Origin: Myxococcales bacterium | GTDB lineage: Bacteria; Myxococcota_A; Polyangia; Polyangiales; JADJMO01 | NCBI GenBank assembly: GCA_016709545.1 | Contig: JADJMO010000002.1 | Span: 310,001 to 374,000, forward strand | Length of the DNA stretch: 64,000 bases | Direction of reading: 5' to 3' | Shown here: positions 28,872 through 37,266 of the stretch, one piece after another | Numbering within the stretch: the stretch's first letter is position 1 | Layout of the letters: every line of letters starts with the position of its first letter | The notes under the pieces: generated by a model | What the model saw: the letters and a program-made list of their open reading frames with translations, nothing else | What the model was told of the DNA's origin: nothing | The model's database searches: none | Program-made: the position numbers and the translations under genes

Positions 28872-31509
28872 TCAGGCCTCCTCGCGACGGCAGACGATGT
28901 CGCCGTCCTTGATGGACAAGTGGATCGCCTTCATCTCGACGCCCTCGGCGAGGCCGCGGAGGATCTCGGAGGAGACGAGCGGCATGATGGTGCCACGCAG
29001 GATGTGATCGACGTTGCGGGCGCCGCTCTCGACTTCCTGGCAGCGGTCCGCGATCGCGCGCGTGACCGTGTCGTCGAAGACGAGATCGATGTTGTGCGAC
29101 TCCTTGGCCCGCTTGCCCACCGCCCCGAGCTTCATCTTGGCGATGTCCATGAGGGCCTCGGGGCCGATCGGGATGTACGGCACCACGGTCATGCGGGCGA
29201 GCAGCGCCGGCTTGAAGTGCGCCGAGAGCGTGGGCTTGACCAGCGAGACGAGGTCCTCGAGCGGGGGCACGGGCTCACCGGGCGGCGCCGCGTTGGTGAT
29301 GAGGTCGGTCGCGAGGTTGGAGGTCATGACGATGACCGTGTTCTTGAAGTCGACCACGCGGCCCTCGCCGTCGGCGAGCGTGCCCTTGTCGAACACCTGG
29401 TAGAACAGGTTCATCACCTCGCGGTCGGCCTTCTCGACCTCGTCGAGGAGCACGACCGAGTAGGGCCGGTGACGCACGGCCTCGGTGAGCACGCCGCCCT
29501 CGCCGAACCCGACGTAGCCGGGCGGAGAGCCGATGAGCTTGGAGACCGTGTGCTTCTCCATGAACTCGCTCATGTTGATCGTGACCATGAAGCGCTCGCC
29601 GCCGAAGAGCAGGTCGGCGAGGCCGAGCGCGGTCTCCGTCTTGCCGACGCCGGAGGGGCCGACCAGCATGAAGACGCCGAGCGGCGCGGTCTTGGGCTTG
29701 AGCTCGGCGCGCGCGGCGCGCAGCTCGCGGGCGAGCGCGGCGAGGGCGTTGTCCTGGCCACGCACGCGCTCGCGGAGGCGGTCCTCGGTGCGCAGGATGG
29801 CGGCGACGTCGTCCTTGACCATCTTGCCGACGGGGATGCCGGTCCAGTCGGCGACGACCGAGGCCACGAGCGCCTCGTCGACGTCGGCGTGGGTGAGCAG
29901 CTGGTCGCGGGGGATCTTGCGCAGATCGTCGAGCGCGCCCTCGAGCTCCGGGCGCTTGCCCGGGTCGGTCGCCATGGCCTTCCGGGCCTCCTCGATGTGG
30001 GCGACGATCGCGCGCTGGCCGGCGAGCTTCTCGTCGAGCCCCGAGAGCCTCGTCTCGAGCTCGGCCTTCTTTCCTTGGCGAGCTGCTGCGCGGCGTCGTC
30101 GATCGGGTGGCCCGCGGCGTGGTCGCGGTCCATCGCCGCGAGCTGACGGTCGATGCCGGCGAGCAGGGCGCGGGCGTCCTCGATCACCGCCGGCGGCGCG
30201 GCGCGCATGACCTTGGCGCGGGCGGCCGAGGTGTCGAGGAGGTCGACCGCCTTGTCGGGGAGCAAGCGGCCGCTGATGTAGCGGGCCGAGAGGTTGACCG
30301 CGGCGCGGACGGCCTCGTCGGTGATGTTGATCTTGTGGGCCTCCTGGAAGCGCTCGGCCACGCCGCGCAGCATGAGGATGGCCTGCTCGGGCGAAGGCTC
30401 CTCGACGCGCACCGGTTGGAAGCGACGCTCGAGGGCGGCGTCCTTCTCGAAGTAGCGCTTGAACTCGGCGTAGGTGGTGGCCGCGATGGTGCGCAGCTCG
30501 CCGCGCGCGAGGGCCGGCTTGAGCAGGTTGGCCGCGTCGCCGCCGCCCGCCTGGTTGCCCGCGCCGATGATGGTGTGGGCCTCGTCGATGAAGAGGACGA
30601 TGGGCTTCGGTGAAGCCTTCACCTCGGCGATGACGCCCTTGAGGCGGTTCTCGAACTCACCCTTCACGCCGGCGCCGGCCTGGAGCGCGCCGAGGTCGAG
30701 CGCGAGCAGGGCGACGTCCTTGAGCTGGTCGGGCACGGTGCCCTCGGCGATGCGGACCGCAAGCCCCTCGACGAGCGCCGTCTTGCCGACGCCCGCCTCG
30801 CCGACGATGATCGGGTTGTTCTTGCGGCGGCGGACGAGGATGTCGACCACCTGCCGGATCTCGGACTCGCGCCCGAACACCGGGTCGATCTCGCCGGCCT
30901 TGGCGCGCGCGGTCAGATCGGAACAGAAGCGCGCGAGCGGTCCGTCGGCCTTGCCGAGGCCCCCCGCCCCGCCGCTCTTGCCAGGTTCGGACGCGCCGCC
31001 GCCCGCGTTGCGCTGCTGCTCCTGCACCATGGCCGCGGCCTCGCCGCTGGTCGCGGCGATGGTCGAGAGGTTGGTGCGCAGATCGTCGCGGACGATCTTG
31101 TCGAGGATGGGGAGCTCGAACGGCAGGTAGCGGGACGGCGAGGAGACCAGGCGGACGAGCAGCGCGCCCGAACGCACCTGCGTGTCGCCGAGCTCGGTCG
31201 TCGCGTAGAGGAAGGAGTCCTGGACCCACTCGAGGAGGAGGCTGCCGAACACGGGCTTGCCGGCGTTGCCCGAGCGCAGATCGCTCACGTAGCGCTGCAG
31301 GGTGGCGCGCGCGGTCACTGGATCGATGCCGTAGTGGTGCAGGATGACCGCGAGGTCGCTGCTGAGGTCGTCGAGCAGGGCGAGCAGCATGTGCTCGACG
31401 GTGACCTCGTAGTGGCGGCTGCCGATGCAGGCACTGGCGGCGCCTTCGAGGGCCTGGTGCAGGTCGGGTTCAGCTTGCGGAGCAGGGCGCGCGGTTCGGC
31501 AACGAGCAT
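28872..31509 (-). CDS. clpV: T6SS sheath-recycling AAA+ ATPase ClpV/TssH (two frameshifts)
   Basis: About 879 residues after correction. It disassembles the contracted TssBC sheath. ATG 31509 begins MLVAEPRALLRKLNP. The frame breaks near 31465, where one missing base (CCCGACC for CCCGGACC) would restore DLHQALEGAASACIGSRHYE. It breaks again near 30072, where GAAAGAAGG needs one more A to join QQLAKEK to KAELETRLSG. Both AAA+ modules are otherwise intact: Walker A GEAGVGKTALVEGL and Walker B VLFIDEAHTII in the first, GPSGVGKTETALGL and VVLLDEVEKAD in the second. I infer sequencing deletions, since both frames stay fully family-like. Confidence 0.93.
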
Positions 31510-31528
31510 CGTTCCTCGGCTTCTTGGG

Positions 31529-32863
31529 TCAGTGTTGGGGAGACTTCTGCTTGGGTGCCGGAGGAGGTAGCGCGAACAACGAAGTGGGTCGCCGGTAGAC
31601 CGGCTTTGGTTTCGGAATCAACGCGAGCGACTCCGAGGGGCGCTTTCCTTCCAGCGCCGGCAACGTATCGCGTCCCCAGTCGAAATCGTCGCCAACCTGG
31701 GACTCGGGTCCCGTGGACCCGGTGTCGAGGAGGTAGGGGAGCATGGTGCGGGCGCGGGCCCACCCCTTGGCGGGGAGGTGGACGGCGAGCCAGCCGAGCC
31801 GTAGCGGCACGTGGGGGCCGGCGATTTCCGGGTTGAGCTCGCGGATCTTGCGGACGCTGGTGCCGGCCGCCCGGGCCAGGGTGGCGAACGCCGTGCCCGG
31901 CGGGACGGAGAGGTCGGTGAACATCACCGGGGCCTCCTTTTCCACATGGTCGAACCCGAACCGGTCAGGGTTCCGAAGGATCAGCATGAGGGTAAGGATC
32001 TGCGAGACGTACTGGACGGTCTCCTTGGGGAGCGCGCCCTCGATGGCGGCCAGGCTCCAGAAGTCCATCGCCCCGGTCTCGGTCATCCGCTTGAGGACGG
32101 TCTTGGCGCCCAGGTTGTACGCCGCGAGCACGAGCTCCCAGTTGCCGAACTTGGTGTAGAGGTCGGACAGGTGACGGGCCCCGGCGTCGCTCGCGGCCTC
32201 GATGCTCTTGCGCTGGTCGTACTCGGAGGTGATCGTCAGGTCGTAGTCGCGGCCCGTCTTGTCCATGAACTGGAACAGGCCGACGGCGCCGGCGTGGGAC
32301 TTGGCGGTCTCCGAGTAGCCGCTCTCGACGAACACCAGGGCCTCGAGGTCGCGCGGCAGCCCATTGGCCACGAGCGCGCCGACGACCGCGTGGTGGTGGC
32401 GCCCGCTGCGCTTGATCCACTTGGCGGTCATGGCGCGACCGGTCTCGCTCTCCGTGAAATACCGGACCCAGGGCTCGAGCCGGCTCAGATCGACCGCGAT
32501 GTCCGGCTTTCGCAGGCCAATCGTCCAGGTCTGCTGCGGGACGCAGAGGGTCTTCTCGGAGACGGCGGGGGAATAGGGGGTCAGGCGCGCCCGCGAGGCG
32601 AGGTTCTTCGGGTTCTTGTGCAGGGGCTTGGGCGTGGCGATGGTGGTGCGCTCGAGGAACGGCAGGCACAGTTCCGAGGAGAGGGCGCAGCTCTCGAGGG
32701 GGCTGCCCGTCCCCATCGGGGCCGGTCGCGGCGGCGATTTGTGCGCGGGCGGCGCCTGGCACAGAGCGTCGTCGGCGCTCGTGGCGCGGGGCGGCGCGCG
32801 GTGCGGCAGCACCAGGGCCCCGAGGGACAGTGCTGCGAGGACGACGGTGTGGAAGGAACGCAC
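31529..32863 (-). CDS. Lytic transglycosylase (MltD-type SLT) with LysM-like end
   Basis: About 444 residues from GTG 32863 (VRSFHTVVLAALSLGALVLP signal peptide); a TTG at 32902 would lengthen it. The SLT domain has the catalytic Glu in ALVFVESGYSETAKSHAGAV and the GLFQFM and AAYNLGAKTV motifs. A LysM-like segment (FATLARAAGTSVRKIRELNP) follows, then a Pro-rich end. It cleaves peptidoglycan glycan strands in the periplasm. Placed 19 bases upstream of clpV in the T6SS operon, it probably opens the wall for the TssJLM complex, compensating for TssL lacking a wall-binding domain. That role is inferred. Confidence 0.9.
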   Translation of the reverse strand: MRSFHTVVLAALSLGALVLPHRAPPRATSADDALCQAPPAHKSPPRPAPMGTGSPLESCALSSELCLPFLERTTIATPKPLHKNPKNLASRARLTPYSPAVSEKTLCVPQQTWTIGLRKPDIAVDLSRLEPWVRYFTESETGRAMTAKWIKRSGRHHHAVVGALVANGLPRDLEALVFVESGYSETAKSHAGAVGLFQFMDKTGRDYDLTITSEYDQRKSIEAASDAGARHLSDLYTKFGNWELVLAAYNLGAKTVLKRMTETGAMDFWSLAAIEGALPKETVQYVSQILTLMLILRNPDRFGFDHVEKEAPVMFTDLSVPPGTAFATLARAAGTSVRKIRELNPEIAGPHVPLRLGWLAVHLPAKGWARARTMLPYLLDTGSTGPESQVGDDFDWGRDTLPALEGKRPSESLALIPKPKPVYRRPTSLFALPPPAPKQKSPQH

Positions 32864-32952
32864 GCGCGTACGTTTGCACACCCGCCGCGCGGCTCCCAAC
32901 AAACACGCGAGGGCCGTGGCGGGACCCGGCGGAATCCTGCTACAACGGCGGG

Positions 32953-34293
32953 GTGTCGCTCGGCTTGCGCCTGCGCGTGACCAACACTGCCGACGGGACG
33001 GTGCTCGAGCGCACGTTCGAGCGCTTCCCTGTCCGCATCGGCCGCAACCCGCTGTCCGACCTGCAGCTCGACTTCCCCTACGTCTCGCAGTTCCACTGCA
33101 CCCTCGAGCTACAGGGCCGCCAGTTGCTCCTGCGCGACCTCGGGAGCCGCAACGGCACGTACCTGCGCAACCAGGGCAAGATCGATGCGAACGCGCTGGT
33201 CGACCTCGCGGTCAGCAACTACGAGTTCGCGGTCTCGGGGCTCCTCTTCCAGGCCTTCCCGGCGGAGCTCGCGCCCAAGGTCCCGCAGGCGGTCCGCATG
33301 CGTGGCAGCACGTTCGCGGTCGACCCGGCGGCGGCCCAGGCGCTCCGCGACGAGGCCTTCGGCGCCTCCGCCGAGGCCAAGCGCGAGCTCAAGCCCCTCA
33401 TCGAGGCCTACCGCAGCGCGTGGGCCCAGGTCACCGAGAAGCTCCAGAGCAAATCGCAAGGGCTTTCCGCGGCGCAGAAGGCCCAGCTGGTCCAGGGCCT
33501 CGCGAGCGACCACCCCGCCCTCGCCCAGGAGCCCGACTTCCAGCGCATCGCGCAGCTGGTCGGCGTGACCCTCGCGAACAGCGGCGGCGCCGGCGCCACC
33601 GGCCGTGACGACGCGATGGCGCTGCAGGCGCTCAAGGAGCTCGCCGCGTCGTACGTGCCCAACAAGCCGCTCGAGGGCGCGAACGACATCGTCCTCTTCC
33701 TCGCCAAGCTGCAGGGCGTCCTCGACGTCTTCTTCAAGGCCTTCATCCCGCTCCGCGACGGCTACAAGCAGTTCCAGTCCAAGATGGAGCTGCGTCGCGC
33801 GCCCACCGCGCGCTCGCTCGTGCCCACCGCGGCGGTCATGGTCGAGTCGGCCACCGACGGGCGACAGCTCTCGGCGTCGGTGCTCGACTGGCGCGACCGG
33901 GAGAACGAGGGCCCGCGCGCGATCGAGTCCACGTTCGCCGACCTCATGATCCACCAGGTCGCGCTGCTCGACGGCATCATGCGCGGCGTGAAATCGATGC
34001 TCGACGAGCTCTCGCCGAAATCGATCGAGGCGCTCGCCGACAAGAAGAAGGTCGGCGGCTTCGGACCGTTCCGCTTCGAGAAGCTGTGGGAGGTCTACAA
34101 GGAGCGCCACAGCGATCTCGCGGACGAAGAGAAGGAGGCGTTCGGCCTCATCTTCGGCCCGCAGTTCGTCCAGGCCTACAACCAGTTCTCGCGCGACACG
34201 GGCGGCGGCGGGCAGAACCCGCGCGGCCTCACCGCGGTCGGCAGCGGCGCGCCGCAGTTCCCGCCCGCGGGCGGCGGGCCACACAAGCCGTAG
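32953..34293 (+). CDS. FHA-domain T6SS regulator (Fha/TagH-like)
   Basis: 446 residues from GTG 32953 (VSLGLRLRVTNTADG). The N-terminal FHA domain has RIGRNPLSDLQLDFPYVSQFH and LLLRDLGSRNGTYLR, with the phosphothreonine-binding Arg, Ser and Asn residues in place. The C-terminal ~250 residues resemble the TagH/ImpI extension, ending KERHSDLADEEKEAFGLIFG with FVQAYNQF. In known systems it recruits phosphorylated proteins to switch the T6SS on. It is divergent from the transglycosylase/clpV operon, sharing an 89-bp promoter region. Confidence 0.9.
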   Translation: MSLGLRLRVTNTADGTVLERTFERFPVRIGRNPLSDLQLDFPYVSQFHCTLELQGRQLLLRDLGSRNGTYLRNQGKIDANALVDLAVSNYEFAVSGLLFQAFPAELAPKVPQAVRMRGSTFAVDPAAAQALRDEAFGASAEAKRELKPLIEAYRSAWAQVTEKLQSKSQGLSAAQKAQLVQGLASDHPALAQEPDFQRIAQLVGVTLANSGGAGATGRDDAMALQALKELAASYVPNKPLEGANDIVLFLAKLQGVLDVFFKAFIPLRDGYKQFQSKMELRRAPTARSLVPTAAVMVESATDGRQLSASVLDWRDRENEGPRAIESTFADLMIHQVALLDGIMRGVKSMLDELSPKSIEALADKKKVGGFGPFRFEKLWEVYKERHSDLADEEKEAFGLIFGPQFVQAYNQFSRDTGGGGQNPRGLTAVGSGAPQFPPAGGGPHKP

Positions 34294-34339
34294 CGGCGGG
34301 CGTCCTCCGAACCGTCGACCGTCTCTGTGCCGCGCGGCG

Positions 34340-34795
34340 CTACCGCGCCCAGCGATCGATCTCGGCGAACAGCGCGTCGAGCTCGAGGGTCACCGTAGCG
34401 AGGCCGACGAAGCTCCCGCTCTCGCTCGCCGTCGCGGCCCGTACGTAGCGGCCGTCGGCCCCGCGCTCCAGCACCTCGAGGAGCCCGAGCCGCGGATCGA
34501 GGAGCCATACGTAGGGGACCCCGGCGCGCTCGTGGGCCTCGATCCGCGCGCCTCGGTCCTCGCGGGCGACCGCGGGATCGGCGCCGACCACCTCGATCAC
34601 GAGGTGGGGCACCGCCTCGAGCGGGCTCGCCCCCTCGAGGTACAGCGCGAGATCGGCGGGGCCGTGCGGCGCGCCGGGACCGATCACCAGGCCGACGTCC
34701 GCCGCGCGGAGGGCGTGGTGCAGGAACGAGGTGGCGATCGCGTGGGCCGGATCCGAGCCCCGACTCGCCGTCGACGGGGCGTGGTCGGACCGCAC
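34340..34795 (-). CDS. Uma2-family (DUF820) nuclease-fold domain, catalytically degraded
   Basis: 151 residues from GTG 34795. Uma2 features are PADLALYL (metal-binding Asp), PHLVIEVVGADPAV (Glu) and GVPYVWLLDPRLGLLEVLER. The Lys normally in the R-x-x-K-x-x-x-Y motif is absent (RGARIEAHERAG), so nuclease activity is doubtful. The usual N-terminal segment is missing. The frame continues upstream without a stop into the end of the Imm52-like reading frame, so this may be the C-terminal half of one fused protein broken by an indel near 34815. Confidence 0.6.
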   Translation of the reverse strand: MRSDHAPSTASRGSDPAHAIATSFLHHALRAADVGLVIGPGAPHGPADLALYLEGASPLEAVPHLVIEVVGADPAVAREDRGARIEAHERAGVPYVWLLDPRLGLLEVLERGADGRYVRAATASESGSFVGLATVTLELDALFAEIDRWAR

Positions 34796-35445
34796 CAGGA
34801 TCGGGCGGAGCCGCCCGCGCGCTGCGCGAGGAAGTCGTGGGCGCGATCGCGCGCCTCTTCGAACGGCTCGCCGACCACGGTGAGCAGGTGCCCCTCGGTC
34901 CACGACTCGAGCTCGATGCCGGCCGGCAGCGGGGGCAGGTTCCCGCGGCGGGCCGAGAAGAACGTGAGCGCGCCGACGTGGGGCGCCCCAGGGCTCCCGG
35001 CGAGCGCGAGCTCCATCACCCGCGCGAAGCGGGTGGAGACACCCCACTCGGGACCGGTGTGCTGGACGAGCGACCGGAGGAGCGTGCGTTCCGACGCGAG
35101 GTCGACGGTCTTGCGCTCGAGCACGACGGAGTTCGGGGTGGGCGCGGTCGGCAGGTCGAGCTTCGCGCCGACGGTGAGGTCGATCACCCAGCCCTGCTCG
35201 CTCTGGGCCTCGAGGACGAAGCCGTACGACTCGTCGAGCTCGGCGGCCTCGACGTGCGCGCGCATCGCCGCGCCGATCGCCCCGGGCTCGTCGAGCGGCG
35301 TGTCGTCGGCGCGCAGACGCCACGGGCCCGATCCCTCTCCCGCGAGTGCCTCGAGGATGCCGTGGGCCCTCGCGGCGCTCTCCTCGAGCGACTCCGCGCG
35401 GTCACCCCAGTAGACGCCGAGGAGCGGACGATCGTTGGCGAACAT
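34684..35445 (-). CDS. Imm52-like immunity protein candidate (C-terminus uncertain)
   Basis: The ATG at 35445 gives MFANDRPLLGVYWGDRAESL, continuing EESAARAHGILEALAGE, the N-terminal pattern of Imm52-type immunity proteins (aromatic-W-G-x-R, E-S, E-x-A). About 200 residues read as a folded acidic protein up to DRAHDFLAQRAGG; after that the frame turns into Arg/Pro/Thr-rich shadow sequence to the stop at 34684, while coding sense moves to the Uma2-like frame. It could protect against a T6SS effector, but no matching toxin is visible. Its position between the FHA gene and hcp supports a T6SS link. The Imm52 call is by eye. Confidence 0.5.
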   Translation of the reverse strand: MFANDRPLLGVYWGDRAESLEESAARAHGILEALAGEGSGPWRLRADDTPLDEPGAIGAAMRAHVEAAELDESYGFVLEAQSEQGWVIDLTVGAKLDLPTAPTPNSVVLERKTVDLASERTLLRSLVQHTGPEWGVSTRFARVMELALAGSPGAPHVGALTFFSARRGNLPPLPAGIELESWTEGHLLTVVGEPFEEARDRAHDFLAQRAGGSARSWCGPTTPRRRRVGARIRPTRSPPRSCTTPSARRTSAW

Positions 35446-35540
35446 GCTCGGTCCCTGGTAGCGCGCAAAAAGCGAGACGCCCACCCCCTTGGTGGGAGCA
35501 GGCGTCACGCGGGTCACTTGGACGGACCCTGGGTCAGGGA

Positions 35541-36056
35541 TCAACCACCCTGGAGGTGCCAGTCGTCGAGCATCATCGTCTTGCCGTCGATGTTCTCCAT
35601 CTCGATCTTGCGGTAGCTGAGCGAGATGGTCTCGAGCTCGTGGGTGTCGTGCTGGCCGGTGTGCTTCGAGGTCGAGGCGCCCTCACCCGCGGCCGAGCCG
35701 GTCGAGTACTTGGCGTTCGAGACCGTCGCGTCGGTCAGCTTGATCTTGTGGTAGACGTACTCCTCGCCGTTCTCGTTCGTCTTGACGAAGTTGAACTCGA
35801 CCTCGGGGAGCACCTCGTTGGTGCAGAGGGCCTGGAGGATCTGCGGGGTCTGGGGGCCCCACTCGGCCGCGAACGTGATCGACAGGTGCTGGCGCTTGCC
35901 GCTCGCCTGGCCGGTCGCGATGTCACGCGGCGACTTGACCTCGTGGAAGTAGGAGAGGCCCTCGATCCACTTGTCCTTGCGCTTCTCCTGCTTGCTGTTC
36001 GACTTGAACTGACCCTGCTTCTTGCCCTTGATCGCGGTGTAGAATGTATAGGCCAT
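35541..36056 (-). CDS. hcp: T6SS inner-tube protein Hcp (TssD)
   Basis: 171 residues, the usual Hcp length. Hcp hexamers stack into the secreted tube. Recognisable sequence: MAYTFYTAIKGKKQGQFKSN, the PRDIATGQASGKRQHLSITF loop, and the C-terminal HELETISLSYRKIEMENIDG. A strong ribosome binding site (GGAGG) sits 7 bases before ATG 36056. It has its own 478-bp upstream region, separate from the structural operon, consistent with high independent expression. Confidence 0.95.
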   Translation of the reverse strand: MAYTFYTAIKGKKQGQFKSNSKQEKRKDKWIEGLSYFHEVKSPRDIATGQASGKRQHLSITFAAEWGPQTPQILQALCTNEVLPEVEFNFVKTNENGEEYVYHKIKLTDATVSNAKYSTGSAAGEGASTSKHTGQHDTHELETISLSYRKIEMENIDGKTMMLDDWHLQGG

Positions 36057-36534
36057 GGGAAACCTCCGAAACGAATCGATGTGAATCGGCGCCCGGACGC
36101 GACATGCGAACGAGTGCCTCGTGGACTTGACCCCGCGATTCCTCTCCTGGAAACCGGGGGGAGTTCCGAGTCTTCTCGGAACCTCGACTTGCGCTGCCTG
36201 TCCTCCTCCGTCGTGAGGGTGGCTCCCACGAGCGGCCAGAAAGTCGAGGCGGCGCAGACCGGACCGAAGCGGAGGTTTGCGTCGCCGGACCCAGCGTGGA
36301 TGGATTGGCTACCACCAGAAGGTCCGAGCGTAAGTCTACAGAGGCAGCCCCTCGTTACAAGCCTCCACCTCGCCGCCCCCAAGAAAGTTGCAAGTGGCTG
36401 AATTTCCTGTCGTTCACCCCCTGGACCAGGGTGCAGCCGAGCTCGGCAGGACCAAGATCGACCAGGGGCCGTTCGTCGTTTGTTGGTCCCGACGCCCGCT
36501 TGTCGTAGAGACTGTCGCGCAAGGAACCTGATCG
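36057..36534. other. 478-bp intergenic region between hcp and PAP2-like gene
   Basis: Divergent promoter region without a supported gene. The notable element is a perfect 8-base inverted repeat GTTCCGAG-TCTT-CTCGGAAC at 36163-36182. I found no sigma-54 site with correct GG-N10-GC spacing. The region is less GC-rich than its surroundings near 36370-36420, as expected of a promoter. Confidence 0.5.
36163..36182. promoter_or_regulatory. Inverted repeat upstream of hcp
   Basis: Perfect arms GTTCCGAG and CTCGGAAC with a TCTT spacer, 107 bases upstream of the hcp ATG. It could be an operator or a leader hairpin. Confidence 0.4.
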
Positions 36535-37191
36535 ATGCGCAAACTGCTTCTCGCGGGTGTAGCCGTGGCGACGTTGGCTGTGACGGGGAGCGCGAGCGCC
36601 CAGGTCACTCCTCCTCCGAGTCGTGACGCCACATGGGGCGGCGTGACCGATGCGACCCTCGTCGCGGCGGTCTCCGCGGGCCTCCTGATGCCGCGCATCT
36701 TCTACCCAGGCTCCGAGGTGACGACCGGGTGGCACGCGCGCTGGCACTACTCGGTGCTCGCGCCGATGATGACCTATTCCACGTTCGCGTTCGTGAACGA
36801 GAACTTCCTCAAGGCGAAGATCAAAGGCCCGCGGCCCGGCTGCGACGACACCAACCAGGGCGGCCCCGGCTGCGCCGACTTCGGCTCGCCGTCGACCCAC
36901 GCCTTCGGGGCTGGCGCCACGCTCGGCCACGGGCTCGCCGTCTTCATCATCGACACGACCAAGTGGAGCGATGGTCAGGTGAGCGGCCTCGGGCTGTTCG
37001 GGCACGTCGGCATCCCGCTGATCCTCGGCGGCATCACCGTCGTGGGGCGCAGCGCGGGCAACTACGAGAACGCCGGGCAGCTCGCGGCCGGCGCCACGCT
37101 CGGCCTCGGCATCGGCTTCCTCACCGGCATGTTGTACTCGACGATGGCGCGCCCCGAGTGCGGCTACTCCGGATCGATGATCTGCTGGTGA
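36535..37191 (+). CDS. Exported PAP2-superfamily-like membrane protein with degenerate active site
   Basis: 218 residues with a signal peptide ending GSASAQV. PAP2 phosphatase motifs are partly readable: KIKGPRPGC (K-x-x-x-R-P type) and FGSPSTHAFGAG (P-S-x-H type). The third motif, normally S-R-x(5)-H-x(3)-D, appears as VGRSAGNYENAGQL with the His and Asp replaced. Several hydrophobic helices fit a membrane protein. Lipid phosphatase activity is doubtful. It has an AAGGAA ribosome binding site and is divergent from hcp. A 19-base exact duplication spans its stop codon. Confidence 0.6.
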   Translation: MRKLLLAGVAVATLAVTGSASAQVTPPPSRDATWGGVTDATLVAAVSAGLLMPRIFYPGSEVTTGWHARWHYSVLAPMMTYSTFAFVNENFLKAKIKGPRPGCDDTNQGGPGCADFGSPSTHAFGAGATLGHGLAVFIIDTTKWSDGQVSGLGLFGHVGIPLILGGITVVGRSAGNYENAGQLAAGATLGLGIGFLTGMLYSTMARPECGYSGSMICW

Positions 37192-37212
37192 CCCGATGAT
37201 CTGCTGGTGACC
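37175..37212. repeat. Exact 19-bp tandem duplication over a stop codon
   Basis: The unit CGATGATCTGCTGGTGACC occurs at 37175-37193 and 37194-37212 without mismatch. It contains the last codons and TGA of the PAP2-like gene, indicating a very recent slippage duplication or an assembly artefact. Confidence 0.85.
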
Positions 37213-37266
37213 GGGCCGCGCGATCCGCCGCTTCGGTCGCGAAGCCGGGCGTGATATCCCGGGCGG

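Noticed and set aside
34293..34345. Terminator between the FHA gene and the Uma2-like gene (GTAGCG / CGCTAC)
   Set aside because: Only six base pairs with a loop of about 40 bases; too weak to call.
36095..36120. Sigma-54 promoter upstream of hcp on the minus strand (GGCAC then GCA)
   Set aside because: The GG to GC spacing is 9 bases and the upstream T is missing, so the match is not credible.
36535..37191. PAP2-like protein as a T6SS phospholipase effector
   Set aside because: It has an N-terminal export signal and membrane segments and a degraded active site, unlike cytoplasm-loaded T6SS effectors.
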